Positions 53,984 to 62,716 are shown, counted from the first letter of the stretch. The stretch: DNA of 64,000 bases from Actinotignum schaalii_C (GCF_034119425.1 NZ_JAWUEL010000010.1:1-64000); one strand, 5' to 3'. Numbers and translations: made by a program. Notes: a model not told the origin generated them from the letters alone.

Positions 53984-54062
53984 TACAGCACTGCTTGCAG
54001 CCCGCTAAGAACTAACGCCCGTGGGATGCTCGCCCACCGGCCACTATCCCACCCAGGACAAA

Positions 54063-54103
54063 CGGAAGGGGAGGCCCCGGAATTTCGGGGGCCTCCCCTT
54101 CCG
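54063..54103 (+). terminator. Terminator of the sialidase gene
   Basis: CGGAAGGGGAGGCCCC (54063-54078) pairs perfectly with GGGGCCTCCCCTTCCG (54088-54103) around a nine-base loop. A near copy lies at 54798-54838. Confidence 0.8.
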
Positions 54104-54201
54104 TCATCTTCAGTTGGAAAACAAAGTGTGCGTGGCGGACAATTTTCCCCTGTCATTTCCGCCTTGCCGCCTGCGGGCTTGCTAAATGTCCCCGTACCGG
54201 A

Positions 54202-54390
54202 TTACTTGTTCTTAGCCAAATGCTCGATTCCCTTAGTGATCACAGATGCTACTGCAAAGATCCCTAAACATAACATGGTCAAGTACATCATGTCGGGGTG
54301 CCCCATCAGGCTCATAACCGCGAAAATAACACTGAGCAAGGCGGCGATGAACTCCAAACCGACTAACGCATATTCAACTAGCTGAAGCAC
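54202..54390 (-). CDS. Possible small membrane protein (62 aa)
   Basis: A GTG start at 54390 opens 62 codons with two hydrophobic segments (VEYALVGLEFIAALLSVIFA; MYLTMLCLGIFAVASVI). GC content is below that of neighbouring genes. The ribosome-binding site (GAGAAAG) is weak and the gene lies alone inside a duplicated and eroded region. It is not assigned to a family. Confidence 0.45.
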   Translation of the reverse strand: MLQLVEYALVGLEFIAALLSVIFAVMSLMGHPDMMYLTMLCLGIFAVASVITKGIEHLAKNK

Positions 54391-54513
54391 TGTTTTTCAC
54401 TTTCTCAATCCCAAGCAATTCAGTCGTCAATTCTACCTGTCAAGCGCAAGCGCCACCGAAGACCTCCCCCGGGTAAGTACCAGTAGAATTATGCTAGCGT
54501 GAAGCTAATCGTT

Positions 54514-54547
54514 CAGCCCGTCTGCAACTTCGGTTGCAGACGGGCTG
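54514..54547 (+). terminator. Strong hairpin with CTTCGG loop and T-rich tail
   Basis: CAGCCCGTCTGCAA pairs perfectly with TTGCAGACGGGCTG around CTTCGG, followed by GATTTCTT. It looks like an intrinsic terminator, but no complete gene lies directly upstream on the plus strand, so it may end a small RNA or a lost gene. Confidence 0.55.
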
Positions 54548-54575
54548 GATTTCTTCCCACCAAAGGTGGCTTCAG

Positions 54576-54701
54576 GTGACCGCTCTGAATGTCAATAGCG
54601 GGAACGCCGATATTACGCTGCATTATGGTCAGACTGGTGACCAGATGCTGGTTGGTGATTGGTATGGGGATGGTGTTTATTCCCCCATCGCCCTCCGCTA
54701 A
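54576..54701 (+). pseudogene. 3' remnant of another FG-GAP-repeat secreted-protein gene
   Basis: These 41 codons read LNVNSGNADITLHYG then GDQMLVGDWYGDGVYSPIALR and stop. They match the last repeat of the sialidase (SGNADVALSYG, GDQLLVGDWDGDGVDTP). One calcium-type Asp has become Tyr in GDWYGDG. No 5' part exists, so it is a leftover of a duplicated gene. Confidence 0.75.
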
Positions 54702-54797
54702 CAAGGCACGGCTTGCAGCCCGCTGTTTAGCAGCCCACTAAACAAATAACGCCCGCGGGATGCCGGTCTACTGGCCGGTATCCCGCCCCGGCCAAGC

Positions 54798-54838
54798 GAA
54801 AGGGGGAGGCCCCGGATTTTCCGGGGCCTCCCCCTTTC
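54798..54838 (+). terminator. Duplicated terminator after the FG-GAP remnant
   Basis: An 18-bp perfect stem (54798-54815 with 54821-54838) around a five-base loop, very similar to the sialidase terminator and likewise followed by a segment with ACAAAGTGTGCG. Confidence 0.8.
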
Positions 54839-55080
54839 TTCATTTCAGCCAGGAAACAAAGTGTGCGCGACGGACAGTTTCACGCTGATTTTCTGTTCCT
54901 GACGTACACTTGACGGCCCAAACGGTCCGGAATGCACACCCTGTCCAGATTCAAAACTTGCGCCTGCTCCTCGCCGCGTTCCGTCACAACCAAACTGCCA
55001 CCTATTGGCGCCTCAATTTAGGCTCCAAGCATTACATCAGCATTGCTTTCGCATGCCATGAGCTAGTCGCCCCTGGAGGC

Positions 55081-55782
55081 TTATTTTGCCTCACCCTCAA
55101 TCTCCTTGATCGCTCTAAGATAGTCTTTCTCAACCGTAGATAAAGTATGAGTTTGGAATTTGCGGTACTCGCTGATCGTTTTATCCACGGCTTGCTGGTG
55201 ACTGATCTTTCCAGCGCCACAGTGCACTGGTTTGCCGGTAACGGCCAAAAGTTTGTCGAGATGCACGACGTAGTCGGTCATACGCATCGGATTGTGGCTC
55301 ATTGCCTGGACTTCAGCGAAATCAAAATAACCCGACACCAACTAGGCGCCACCACCAAAGTTTTTCAACCGCTGATCATCAAGAACAAAGCCCTTAACCA
55401 GATACTCTTTCAGCCGCTCAGTTGCCCACCTGCGAAACTGGGTTGCCGTCTTGGATTTCACCCGGTAACCCACGAAATAATCATGTCGAGGTTGTAGTGG
55501 GCGACCAGGTAGCGTTTACCGTCAGCGGCAGCTGTTCGGAATTTCCGAACAACTGAATCTTCGTCCAGTTCACCTTCTTCGAAAATATGCTTGATGTGCT
55601 CACTGAGATTGGATTTCGAGGACTGAAACAACTCTGCCATCTGTGCTTTGAGTCAACCAGACTGTTTCCCCTTCAAGGCGCACCTCAATATCAGCAGCGC
55701 TATCAGGGTTGTGGTAGATCAACCCCTGCCCAGCATCCGCCTGCGAATCGAATCCTTCTTCGTTTGAAACGCTATCCATCAC
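55081..55782 (-). pseudogene. RhuM family protein pseudogene
   Basis: Fragments in different frames join into one RhuM protein: DIEVRLEGETVWLTQ, then AQMAELFQSSKSNLSEHIKH and RTAAADGKRYLVAHYNLDMIIS, then VGYRVKSKTATQFRRWATERL and LDDQRLKNFGGGA, then SGYFDFAEVQAMSHNPMRM and AGKISHQQAVDKTISEYRKF. A one-base insertion lies near 55647-55649, a one-base deletion near 55474, a TAG at 55342-55344, and the middle of the family is deleted. RhuM proteins are common cargo of genomic islands. Confidence 0.8.
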
Positions 55783-55827
55783 ACCCCCGTAGAACGTTTA
55801 TGCAACGTGTTGAACACAAGTGTATGC

Positions 55828-55872
55828 AAAAACGTGGTGGGGCCGGCCCGAGAGAGCCAGCCCCACCACGTA
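55828..55872 (-). terminator. Terminator of groES
   Basis: ACGTGGTGGGGCTGGC pairs with GCCGGCCCCACCACGT (one wobble) on the minus strand and is followed by TTTTTGC, a T tract. It starts 62 bases after the groES stop. Confidence 0.8.
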
Positions 55873-55934
55873 CTACGTTGCCGCCAAATCGCGGCGCTAC
55901 TAGTTACCGCAAAAACGGCGCTACCTAGGTGATG

Positions 55935-56231
55935 TTACTTTTCCACCACGGCGAGCACGTCACGCGCGGAGAGGATGATGAATTCATCCCCGCCGTACTT
56001 GACTTCGGTACCGCCATAGCGGGAGTACACCACAACGTCCCCCACCTTGACATCCATGGGAACGCGGTTGCCCTTGTCATCAATACGGCCCGGGCCCACC
56101 GCCAGAACGGTGCCCTCCTGGGGCTTTTCCGAAGCGGTATCGGGAACGATCAGACCGGAAGCGGTGGTCGTTTCTGCTTCAGCTTGACGGATAACAACGC
56201 GATCCTCAAGCGGCTTAATGGAGACCGACAT
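55935..56231 (-). CDS. groES: Co-chaperonin GroES (Cpn10)
   Basis: A 98-residue co-chaperonin that caps GroEL. It has IKPLEDRVVIRQ, the mobile loop TTTASGLIVPDTASEKPQ, GRIDDKGNRVPMDVKVGDVV and the C-terminal DEFIILSARDVLAVVEK. A CIRCE operator lies upstream. groEL does not follow: a terminator ends the transcript, so groES stands alone, as in some actinobacteria whose groEL genes are elsewhere. Confidence 0.96.
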   Translation of the reverse strand: MSVSIKPLEDRVVIRQAEAETTTASGLIVPDTASEKPQEGTVLAVGPGRIDDKGNRVPMDVKVGDVVVYSRYGGTEVKYGGDEFIILSARDVLAVVEK

Positions 56232-56364
56232 GCGGCTCCTCCTTACTTCTCAACTCGTGCACTACAAACGCGCTCAGAACCGGGACCCGCCGTCGCGGGG
56301 GCCGGGCCCGCACTAAGCACAAGCCGTAGCATGAACTACGTCCGCTATTAAAGGTAAGCCGCGC

Positions 56365-56391
56365 TTAGCACTCAGTCAAGGTGAGTGCTAA
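56365..56391. promoter_or_regulatory. CIRCE operator (HrcA-binding) upstream of groES
   Basis: TTAGCACTC (56365-56373), nine bases, GAGTGCTAA (56383-56391) is a perfect match to the CIRCE consensus. HrcA repression under normal temperature is implied. It sits about 135 bases before the groES start. Confidence 0.92.
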
Positions 56392-56426
56392 GGATTTGCG
56401 AAAAGCGAAGTTTCTCGCACGCGCGC

Positions 56427-57257
56427 TTAGTTCACCTCATCAGGGTGGGAGCTCACCCGCCCGGCTTCCCCGGCGTCCAGCCCGGCAATCGCCTGCATTT
56501 CCGCGGCGCTGAGTTCGAAATCGAAGATGTCGATATTCTCTTCCATGCGCGCCCGGTGGGTAGTTTTCGGGAAAATAATATGCCCGCTTTGCAGATGCCA
56601 ACGCAGCGTGACCTGCGCGGCGGTTTTCCCGTGCGCGCGGGCCGCGGCCGCAATCGGCTCCAGTTCATCGAGCCCGTACTTGGACTGCCCCAGCGGCCCC
56701 CACGCCTCAATCTTGATATCGCGCGCGGCGCAATACTGGGAGACTTCGCGTTGCTGGAAACGCGGGTGCAGCTCAACTTGGTTCACGGCCGGTACGACGC
56801 CGCCATCAGCCACGATGCGATTGAGATGCGCAGGTTGGAAATTGGATACGCCCACCGAACGGACCAACCCGGCCTCCCGGAAGCTCACCAGATCCTTCCA
56901 CGCCTCCCCGTACAACCCCTGCTGGGGAGCCGGCCAGTGGATGAGATACAGATCCACGTAATCAAGCCCGAGTTTCTCCAGGGATTGCGCCAGTGCGGCC
57001 GGGGCATCGGCCTGCCGGTCATTCCACAGTTTCGTGGTGATAAAAAGCTCCTCGCGCGGGATACCGGAGGCCGCAATCGCGCGCCCCACCTCAGCTTCAT
57101 TGCCGTAAATGGCTGCGGTGTCAATATGCCGATAGCCGGTGGCCAGCGCCTCGCTCACTACGCGCTGCGCCTCCTGCGGCTCCACCAGGAAAACTCCGAA
57201 GCCGAGCTGCGGGATGGTGTGTCCGTCGTTCAATGTCAATGTCGGAATATTAGCCAT
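56427..57257 (-). CDS. Aldo/keto reductase
   Basis: A 276-residue NADPH-dependent TIM-barrel oxidoreductase of the 2,5-diketo-D-gluconate reductase type. The catalytic tetrad is visible: Asp and Tyr in GYRHIDTAAIYGNEAEVG, Lys in ELFITTKLW and His in DLYLIHWP; VGVSNFQP and NQVELHP follow, then FPKTTHRARMEENI for cofactor binding. Substrate is unknown. Confidence 0.92.
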   Translation of the reverse strand: MANIPTLTLNDGHTIPQLGFGVFLVEPQEAQRVVSEALATGYRHIDTAAIYGNEAEVGRAIAASGIPREELFITTKLWNDRQADAPAALAQSLEKLGLDYVDLYLIHWPAPQQGLYGEAWKDLVSFREAGLVRSVGVSNFQPAHLNRIVADGGVVPAVNQVELHPRFQQREVSQYCAARDIKIEAWGPLGQSKYGLDELEPIAAAARAHGKTAAQVTLRWHLQSGHIIFPKTTHRARMEENIDIFDFELSAAEMQAIAGLDAGEAGRVSSHPDEVN

Positions 57258-57336
57258 ATCACATAGTCTGCCAGGTAGGGGCAGCTCGCGCCAGGCACTC
57301 CCCCGGGCGCGTTAGGCCCCGCCCGCCCGGGCACGC

Positions 57337-57342
57337 TAGGCT
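57337..57342 (+). promoter_or_regulatory. Candidate -10 box for leaderless methyltransferase mRNA
   Basis: TAGGCT lies seven bases before the GTG at 57350, without a clear ribosome-binding site or -35 box. Confidence 0.35.
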
Positions 57343-57349
57343 TGGAAGC

Positions 57350-58591
57350 GTGGAACAGCTCGACGTCGCCCACTGGCTCACCTCCCCCGCCGGGCAAGCC
57401 CTCCTCGCCACCATGCCGGCCCATAACGTGGCCGATGCTTTTAAACTTTCCACTGAGCTGCGCGAACGCGGGCTCACCCCCGAGCAAAGCTCCGCCATTC
57501 TCACTCAGAGCCGGCTGCGTGATGCCGCCCGCACCAAATTCGGCGAGCGCGCCAGCCGCATGTTCTTCACCGACGCCGGCCTCCAGCAATCCACCCGCGC
57601 CAGCGTGGCCCGCCAGCACGCCTCGGTTTTCGCCCGCGCCAACGTGCGCGAGGTGCTCGATTTTGGTTGCGGGATCGGGGCCGATTCCCAGGCTTTCACC
57701 GACGCCGGCCTGACCGCCCTGGGAGTGGAGCGTGACCCGGTTACCGCTCTTTTCGCGCAGGCTAATGCCGGTTGCGTCGTCGTACCAACAGATGGATACG
57801 CCCTGCTCAGCGAGTATGAGAGCCGCGAGGGGCTGTGGCTGGACCCGGCGCGGCGCGATGCGCGGGGCAAGCGGATTTCGCACCCCGAACACTGGCAGCC
57901 GGCACTCAGCGATGCGATTGCGCTGGCGCGCGAGTTCCGGGTGACCGGGATTAAGCTCGGGCCCGGGATTCGGTGGGCGGATTTGCCCGCCGATGCGTTC
58001 GTCGATTGGGTGAGCGTGGACGGGGACCTCGTGGAGGCGGTGGCGTGGTTTGGGACGCGCGATCCGGGGCGCGGCGCCACGATCCTCACCGAAAAGCCCC
58101 GGCGCGATGATGGCGACGGCGCCACCACGTCCGCCACCGGGAACTTGGTCGGCTACTATCGCACCTGGCGCGGGGATCCGAGCCAGTCGGCCGCGCCTCT
58201 GCCGGCCCGACCCCTGGATGCGTACCTGTACGAACCGGATCCGGCGCTTATGCGCGCGGGCGGGCTCGACCAGGTGTGTAGCGATTTTGATTTGGCTCCG
58301 ATTTCGCCCGGGCTCGCGTATTTAAGCGGCGACGCCGTCGCCTCTCCGCTCCTCGCCCGTTTCAAAATACTGGACGTGCTCCCGCTGCACGCTAAAACCG
58401 TGGCTGCCGAGCTGCGCAAACGCGGCGTCGTGCGGGCTGAAATCAAAAAACGCGGAACCGATATTGACCCGGCGCTCTTCCGCAAACAACTCAAGCTGCA
58501 CAAGAACGCCGGGGACAGCGCGGCCACCGTGATCCTCACCCGGATTCTCGGCGAGCACCGCGCTATCGTCGCCGAACGCGAAGGGTGGTAG
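57350..58591 (+). CDS. Class I SAM-dependent methyltransferase with THUMP-like domain
   Basis: A 413-residue protein. The SAM-binding motif I is VLDFGCGIGADSQAF with GVERDPVT as motif II; LWLDPARRDARGKRI carries the DPxR substrate segment. A THUMP-like C-terminal half follows (about residues 300-400). This actinobacterial family is uncharacterised; nucleic-acid methylation is inferred from the DPxR motif. GTG 57350 is the apparent start. The 3' end overlaps the convergent permease gene by 29 bases. Confidence 0.78.
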   Translation: MEQLDVAHWLTSPAGQALLATMPAHNVADAFKLSTELRERGLTPEQSSAILTQSRLRDAARTKFGERASRMFFTDAGLQQSTRASVARQHASVFARANVREVLDFGCGIGADSQAFTDAGLTALGVERDPVTALFAQANAGCVVVPTDGYALLSEYESREGLWLDPARRDARGKRISHPEHWQPALSDAIALAREFRVTGIKLGPGIRWADLPADAFVDWVSVDGDLVEAVAWFGTRDPGRGATILTEKPRRDDGDGATTSATGNLVGYYRTWRGDPSQSAAPLPARPLDAYLYEPDPALMRAGGLDQVCSDFDLAPISPGLAYLSGDAVASPLLARFKILDVLPLHAKTVAAELRKRGVVRAEIKKRGTDIDPALFRKQLKLHKNAGDSAATVILTRILGEHRAIVAEREGW

Positions 58592-59279
58592 GCAGCACCC
58601 ACACCAGGCACGCGAGCAGCGCGGCGGCCGCCAGCCCGTAGGGATTGAGCACCTCGAAATCCACGAAAGCACCGCGGATGCTCTCGATCACGTAGGTGGC
58701 CGGGTTAAGGGAAGAAATAATCCGCGCCCACTGCGGAAGCAGATCAACCGGGTAAAACACGCCGGAGAAAGTCAGCACGATCCCAATCGTGAAGGACGTA
58801 TTGACGAAGGAACCGCCCCGCGCACTTTGCAGCGCAGCACGCGCCCCGCACGCGATCACGCCCACAATAAGCACCGCCATCCCGCAGGCGAAACCGAGCG
58901 TGGGAGTGAAACTGCCGCTCGTCGCCGGAAGTAGCACGCCGAGCACCAGTAGGCTCTGCAGGAAAGCGATAACGAACTGGGTGATGGCCTGGACGAGGGC
59001 GTAACGGCGCAGCCCGCCCGGCGCGAGCTCCACCAATTCGCGTTTGCTCTCATCAAGATCCATGCGGGCTTCATAGGCCGCCCCAAGGATCGTATTCATA
59101 ACGATATTCGAGACGAAAACAGAAACCACCATGAAGCGGGACAGGTTCCCGCCAGCCACCGTACCGGCGAAGACCACGAGCAGCACCCCGCTGAGCAGCG
59201 GGCGGGCAAACATGGCCAGGGTATCCCACGGGCTGCGCCCGAGCACCCGGGCGTAGCGGTAAAAGAACGCTGCCATCAT
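58563..59279 (-). CDS. ABC exporter permease (second)
   Basis: A 238-residue ABC-2 type permease with about six helices (PLLSGVLLVVFAGTVAGG; ITQFVIAFLQSLLVLGVLLP; TLGFACGMAVLIVGVIACGA; FTIGIVLTFSGVFYPVDLLP). The last named helix and PLLP-like segment are typical of ABC-2 proteins. ATG 59279 overlaps the preceding permease stop by four bases. Its ATPase partner is frameshifted. Confidence 0.8.
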   Translation of the reverse strand: MMAAFFYRYARVLGRSPWDTLAMFARPLLSGVLLVVFAGTVAGGNLSRFMVVSVFVSNIVMNTILGAAYEARMDLDESKRELVELAPGGLRRYALVQAITQFVIAFLQSLLVLGVLLPATSGSFTPTLGFACGMAVLIVGVIACGARAALQSARGGSFVNTSFTIGIVLTFSGVFYPVDLLPQWARIISSLNPATYVIESIRGAFVDFEVLNPYGLAAAALLACLVWVLPTTLRVRRR

Positions 59280-60022
59280 CCGCGGTCACCTCCGATCAAT
59301 CCCAGCACTTTGTACTGCTGGGTGGCGTGATGCACCCACCACAACCCCAGGGCCGCGAAGGCCAGGGCGAGCACGCCCGCGAACGCAAGGTGCTCTATGC
59401 CTGCTCCGCGCAGGAATTCATTGAGGTGTGCGGTGGGAAGCACCGCGGTGAGGGGCGCGATATACGCGCCCAGCGCCGCAACCGGGAAGAGGACCCCGGA
59501 GAGGATCATGAGTGCGTCCAGGGCGAGGTTCGCGATGTGGAGGATACGCCCCCATTTCACTTCGCAGCCGAGGATAAAAGCCATGCAGGCCATGGTGACC
59601 GGGATGCTCGTGGCTAGGGTGATACCGAGGGTGAGGGCGTGCACCGGGAAACCCAAAACCAGGGCGATCACCAGGGAACTCACGCAGGTGGTGAGCAGGT
59701 AGACCGCTTGCAGGCCGCCCGTGAAACCGAGCATCCAGGGGATAATGCCGCGGTCGGTGAGCAGCAGGGTATCAAGCCGTGCCGAGGAAATAACCATCTG
59801 CGTCCACACCAGGGCTTGGAGGGCGCACGAGGCAATGAACCCCCAAGCAAGATTTGTATAGAAGAACCATTCGGTATCGGCCGGGCGCAGGAAAGTCCCG
59901 CCCATGAGGAAGAAGGGCAGGATCTGAGCGATAGGGACAAGCAGGAGCAGTTTCACTTTCGCTCCCGGTTGCCGCAAGAGTTGTTTCGAGCCGTACACGG
60001 CGTGCGCGATCAGGGAACCCAC
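59276..60022 (-). CDS. ABC exporter permease (first)
   Basis: A 248-residue ABC-2 type permease with about six helices (LLLVPIAQILPFFLMGG; IASCALQALVWTQMVIS; LTTCVSSLVIALVLGFPVH; ALDALMILSGVLFPVAAL). ATG 60022 lies six bases after the ATPase stop. Part of a four-piece efflux operon. Confidence 0.8.
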   Translation of the reverse strand: MGSLIAHAVYGSKQLLRQPGAKVKLLLLVPIAQILPFFLMGGTFLRPADTEWFFYTNLAWGFIASCALQALVWTQMVISSARLDTLLLTDRGIIPWMLGFTGGLQAVYLLTTCVSSLVIALVLGFPVHALTLGITLATSIPVTMACMAFILGCEVKWGRILHIANLALDALMILSGVLFPVAALGAYIAPLTAVLPTAHLNEFLRGAGIEHLAFAGVLALAFAALGLWWVHHATQQYKVLGLIGGDRG

Positions 60023-60028
60023 GGGCGG

Positions 60029-61029
60029 CTACCCTTCGCTTTTCTGGCCGGAAAGCAGCACGAAAGCATCGTTGAGGCTGGCCTGCGCTTTGGTGTAGGG
60101 CACCCCGAGCTCATCGATGAGCTGGGCATCCTCGCAGCCGTACACGCTGAGGAGGAACTGGCTTTCCGATCTGCGCATCCCGGTATGGCCCAGGCCGCGT
60201 TCGGCCAGCCGCGCGCGCAGCTCCTGCGCCTGGCTTTCGCTTTCCGCGGTGATGGTGTAGACCCGTTCCCCGGCCAGTTCTTTCATTTTCGCCGGGGTAG
60301 CATCGGTAATAATCCGGCCTTCGTTCATAAAAAGCACCCGGTGGCACAGGTCGTCGATCTCGTTCATGACGTGGGTGCACAGGATCATGGAAATCCCACC
60401 CGCTTGCAGGCCGAGCAGCGCATCGTATACTCCTTGGGCGGCCGCCGGATCCAGCCCGCTGGTGGGCTCATCCAGAAGCAATAGCCGGGGCGGGCCGCCA
60501 GGGCCCGCGCAATATTGGCCCGCTGTTTCAGGCCGGTGGAAAGCGTCATGACTTTGTCATGCTGGCGATCCGCCAGCGCGCACGCATCCAGTGCTTTCGC
60601 GATGAGCTCGGCTCGGTCCTTCTTCGGAATCCGGGAAAGCCGCGCCATATATTCGAGGTTTTCCCGCACCGTCAAGGTGCCGTAGAGCTGCTGGGCGTTT
60701 GTTACCAAGCCGATGCTGCGTGAAAGTTGCTTGGCTTGCTCGGATTGCCGCGCTTGGGCGCTTTGCGTAGTTTGCGCGCTTTGTTTCGTTTGCTTGTTGT
60801 GCTTCGCGGCGCGGGCGAGATCGCTGCCCAGCACCTCGAGGCGGCTGGCCCGGGTGGGCGTAAGCAACCCCGCCACGAGTTTCACCAGAGTTGTTTTTCC
60901 GGCACCGTTCGGACCGATAATCCCGGTGCAGGTACCCGCTGCTATATCAAGCTCGGGGATATTAACCGCAACGCGTTCCCCAAATTCTTTCCTGAGGTCG
61001 CGTACAGATATAACGCTATTAAGAGGCAT
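60029..61029 (-). pseudogene. ABC exporter ATP-binding protein, frameshifted
   Basis: The first part (61029 to about 60490) encodes DLRKEFGERVAVNIPELD, Walker A GPNGAGKTTLV and the signature LSTGLKQRANIARALAARP. The frame then shifts: the second part (to 60029) resumes with LLLLDEPTSGLDPAA (Walker B) and LCTHVMNEIDDLCHRVLF. A single C is missing in the run at 60487-60490, so the two pieces cannot be one protein. Between Walker A and the Q-loop lies a 25-residue Lys/Gln-rich insert (KQTKQSAQTTQSAQARQSEQ). The permeases are intact, so this is a recent loss or a sequencing error. Confidence 0.8.
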
Positions 61030-61079
61030 TCAGCTCCCAAAACGATAGTTATGCGATGGGAGCTGCATTGCCCCCAGGT

Positions 61080-62150
61080 TTAAAAAGCTACCAGATCGAG
61101 GGGCATATTCGTGTCCACCGTAATATCGAGGGACGACGGCGCCCGCCCGCTGACCGCCACGCTGTACCCGAGGGCAGCAATCATGGCGCCATTATCGGTG
61201 CAGTAGCGCAGCGCTGGGATGCGCACGTTGATCCCGCGTTCGGCTCCGCGCTGGGCAGCCAGTTCCCGCAGTCGGGAATTCGCGGAGAATCCCCCGCCTA
61301 CCACCAGGGTGTCACAACCCTTATCTTCGCAGGCCCGCAGGGCTTTGTCCGTGAGGGTATCGGTAATAGCTTCGGTGAATCCAGCAGCAATATCGGGAAC
61401 ATTGACTTCTTCGCCGCGTTCCTCCAGGCCCTCAATATAGCGGGCCACCGCAGTTTTCAGGCCGGAGAAGGAGAAATCATAGCGGTGGCGTGCCTTATTT
61501 TTCCCACCTTCTAGGCCGCGCGGGAAACGAATCGCATCCCGGTTGCCGGTCCTTGAGAGGCGGTCAATATGCGGGCCGCCCGGGTAGGGCAGGCCGAGGA
61601 GGCGCCCTACTTTATCGAAAGCCTCACCGGCGGCATCATCCAGGGTGCCGCCCAGCTCCGTCACATCCCCGGCAATATCACGGACGTGCAGAATCGAAGA
61701 ATGCCCACCGGAAACCACCAGCCCGATGAAACTTTCCGGGAAGGGCCCGCTGGCCAGCTGATCCACCGCCAGGTGCCCAATAATATGATTAACTCCGTAG
61801 AGCGGAATACCCAGCGCCAATGCCAGGGATTTCGCGGCGGAAACTCCCACGGTGAGCGAACCGATGAGCCCCGGGCCGGCGGTCACCGCAATCGCATCCA
61901 GATCACCCAGGCCCACGCCGGCCTTCTCCAGGGCCGCATTCAGAGTGGGGACCATCTGCTGGAGGTGAGCACGCGAAGCAATCTCGGGAATAATGCCGCC
62001 GTAGCGGGCGTATTCATCCATAGACGTGGCGGTCACATCCGCCAGCAACTCGCCGTCACGTACGATCCCGATCCCCGTTTCATCACACGAGGTTTCGATT
62101 CCCAAAACTGTTGTACTCACGCCCGCCAATCTTACTCCTTTAATGCTCAT
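61080..62150 (-). CDS. tsaD: tRNA N6-adenosine threonylcarbamoyltransferase TsaD
   Basis: A 356-residue ASKHA-fold enzyme that forms t6A37 in ANN-decoding tRNAs with TsaB, TsaC and TsaE. It starts VSTTVLGIETSCDETGIGIV, and has IPEIASRAHLQQM with the metal His, GPGLIGSLTVG, HIIGHLA, LVVSGGHSSI and VVGGGFSANSRLR. ATG 62150 overlaps the rimI stop (ATGA), so the longer start is favoured over GTG 62120. Confidence 0.96.
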   Translation of the reverse strand: MSIKGVRLAGVSTTVLGIETSCDETGIGIVRDGELLADVTATSMDEYARYGGIIPEIASRAHLQQMVPTLNAALEKAGVGLGDLDAIAVTAGPGLIGSLTVGVSAAKSLALALGIPLYGVNHIIGHLAVDQLASGPFPESFIGLVVSGGHSSILHVRDIAGDVTELGGTLDDAAGEAFDKVGRLLGLPYPGGPHIDRLSRTGNRDAIRFPRGLEGGKNKARHRYDFSFSGLKTAVARYIEGLEERGEEVNVPDIAAGFTEAITDTLTDKALRACEDKGCDTLVVGGGFSANSRLRELAAQRGAERGINVRIPALRYCTDNGAMIAALGYSVAVSGRAPSSLDITVDTNMPLDLVAF

Positions 62151-62716
62151 TCCTCGCCGGCACCGGCTTGTTCACCAACTCCGGTTTCGGCATCGCTGCG
62201 CAGCGCGCAGCGCATAATCGTGGCATCCGCCCCGTGATAGTAGCCCGGGCGCCGCCCCACCGCGGTAAAGCCGCGCGAGGCGTAGAGTCCGGTGGCTATC
62301 GGGTCGTCCGAACGTACTTCCAGAAACATGGTTTCCCCACCCGCATCACGCGCGAGCGTCATGAGGTCATCCAGGAGCGCGCCGCCCAGGCCCTGCCCGC
62401 GCACCGCCTGCGCCACCGCGAGAGTGAGGATTTCGGCTTCCACCCCCAAGCTCACCCCGCCTGCCGCCAGGATAGGAGGATGCATATCATCGAGGGCGTT
62501 AATGGAGGCCGCAGTATCGCCTGGTACGGCGGTGAGTGTGTAGAGCAGGTAGGCTTCGCTACTGGCTCGCAGCGCCTGTTCCCAGGCCCCGCGCGGCCAG
62601 GCCTCCCGCGGCCCAAATTGGGCGGCATCGAAACGCGCCAGGTCACGCGCCCAGGAAGGATCGGCCACCACACGCCGCACCGGCACATCACGCAGCCGGG
62701 GCATTTCGCTCCCCAT
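62147..62716 (-). CDS. rimI: Ribosomal-protein-alanine N-acetyltransferase RimI-like
   Basis: A 189-residue GNAT protein. The acetyl-CoA motif LAVAQAVRGQGLGGALLDDL (R-G-x-G) and the RimI segment FLEVRSDDPIATGLYASRGF, GRRPGYYHGADATIM are present. Genes tsaB-rimI-tsaD form a common actinobacterial set; RimI acetylates the N-terminal Ala of protein S18. ATG 62716 lies eight bases after the tsaB stop. Confidence 0.9.
   Translation of the reverse strand: MGSEMPRLRDVPVRRVVADPSWARDLARFDAAQFGPREAWPRGAWEQALRASSEAYLLYTLTAVPGDTAASINALDDMHPPILAAGGVSLGVEAEILTLAVAQAVRGQGLGGALLDDLMTLARDAGGETMFLEVRSDDPIATGLYASRGFTAVGRRPGYYHGADATIMRCALRSDAETGVGEQAGAGEE

Larger units (their letters stand above)
54391..55080. 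other. Eroded accessory region with hairpins and gene scraps
   Basis: Between the small membrane ORF and the RhuM pseudogene no intact gene is seen. It includes a tetraloop-type hairpin (54514-54547), a 3' scrap of an FG-GAP gene, a duplicated terminator, and about 200 bases (54890-55080) with nothing recognisable. Confidence 0.45.

Noticed and set aside
55147..55497. Plus-strand frame opposite the RhuM pseudogene
   Set aside because: The minus strand reconstructs a known family with frameshifts; the plus-strand frame has no family.
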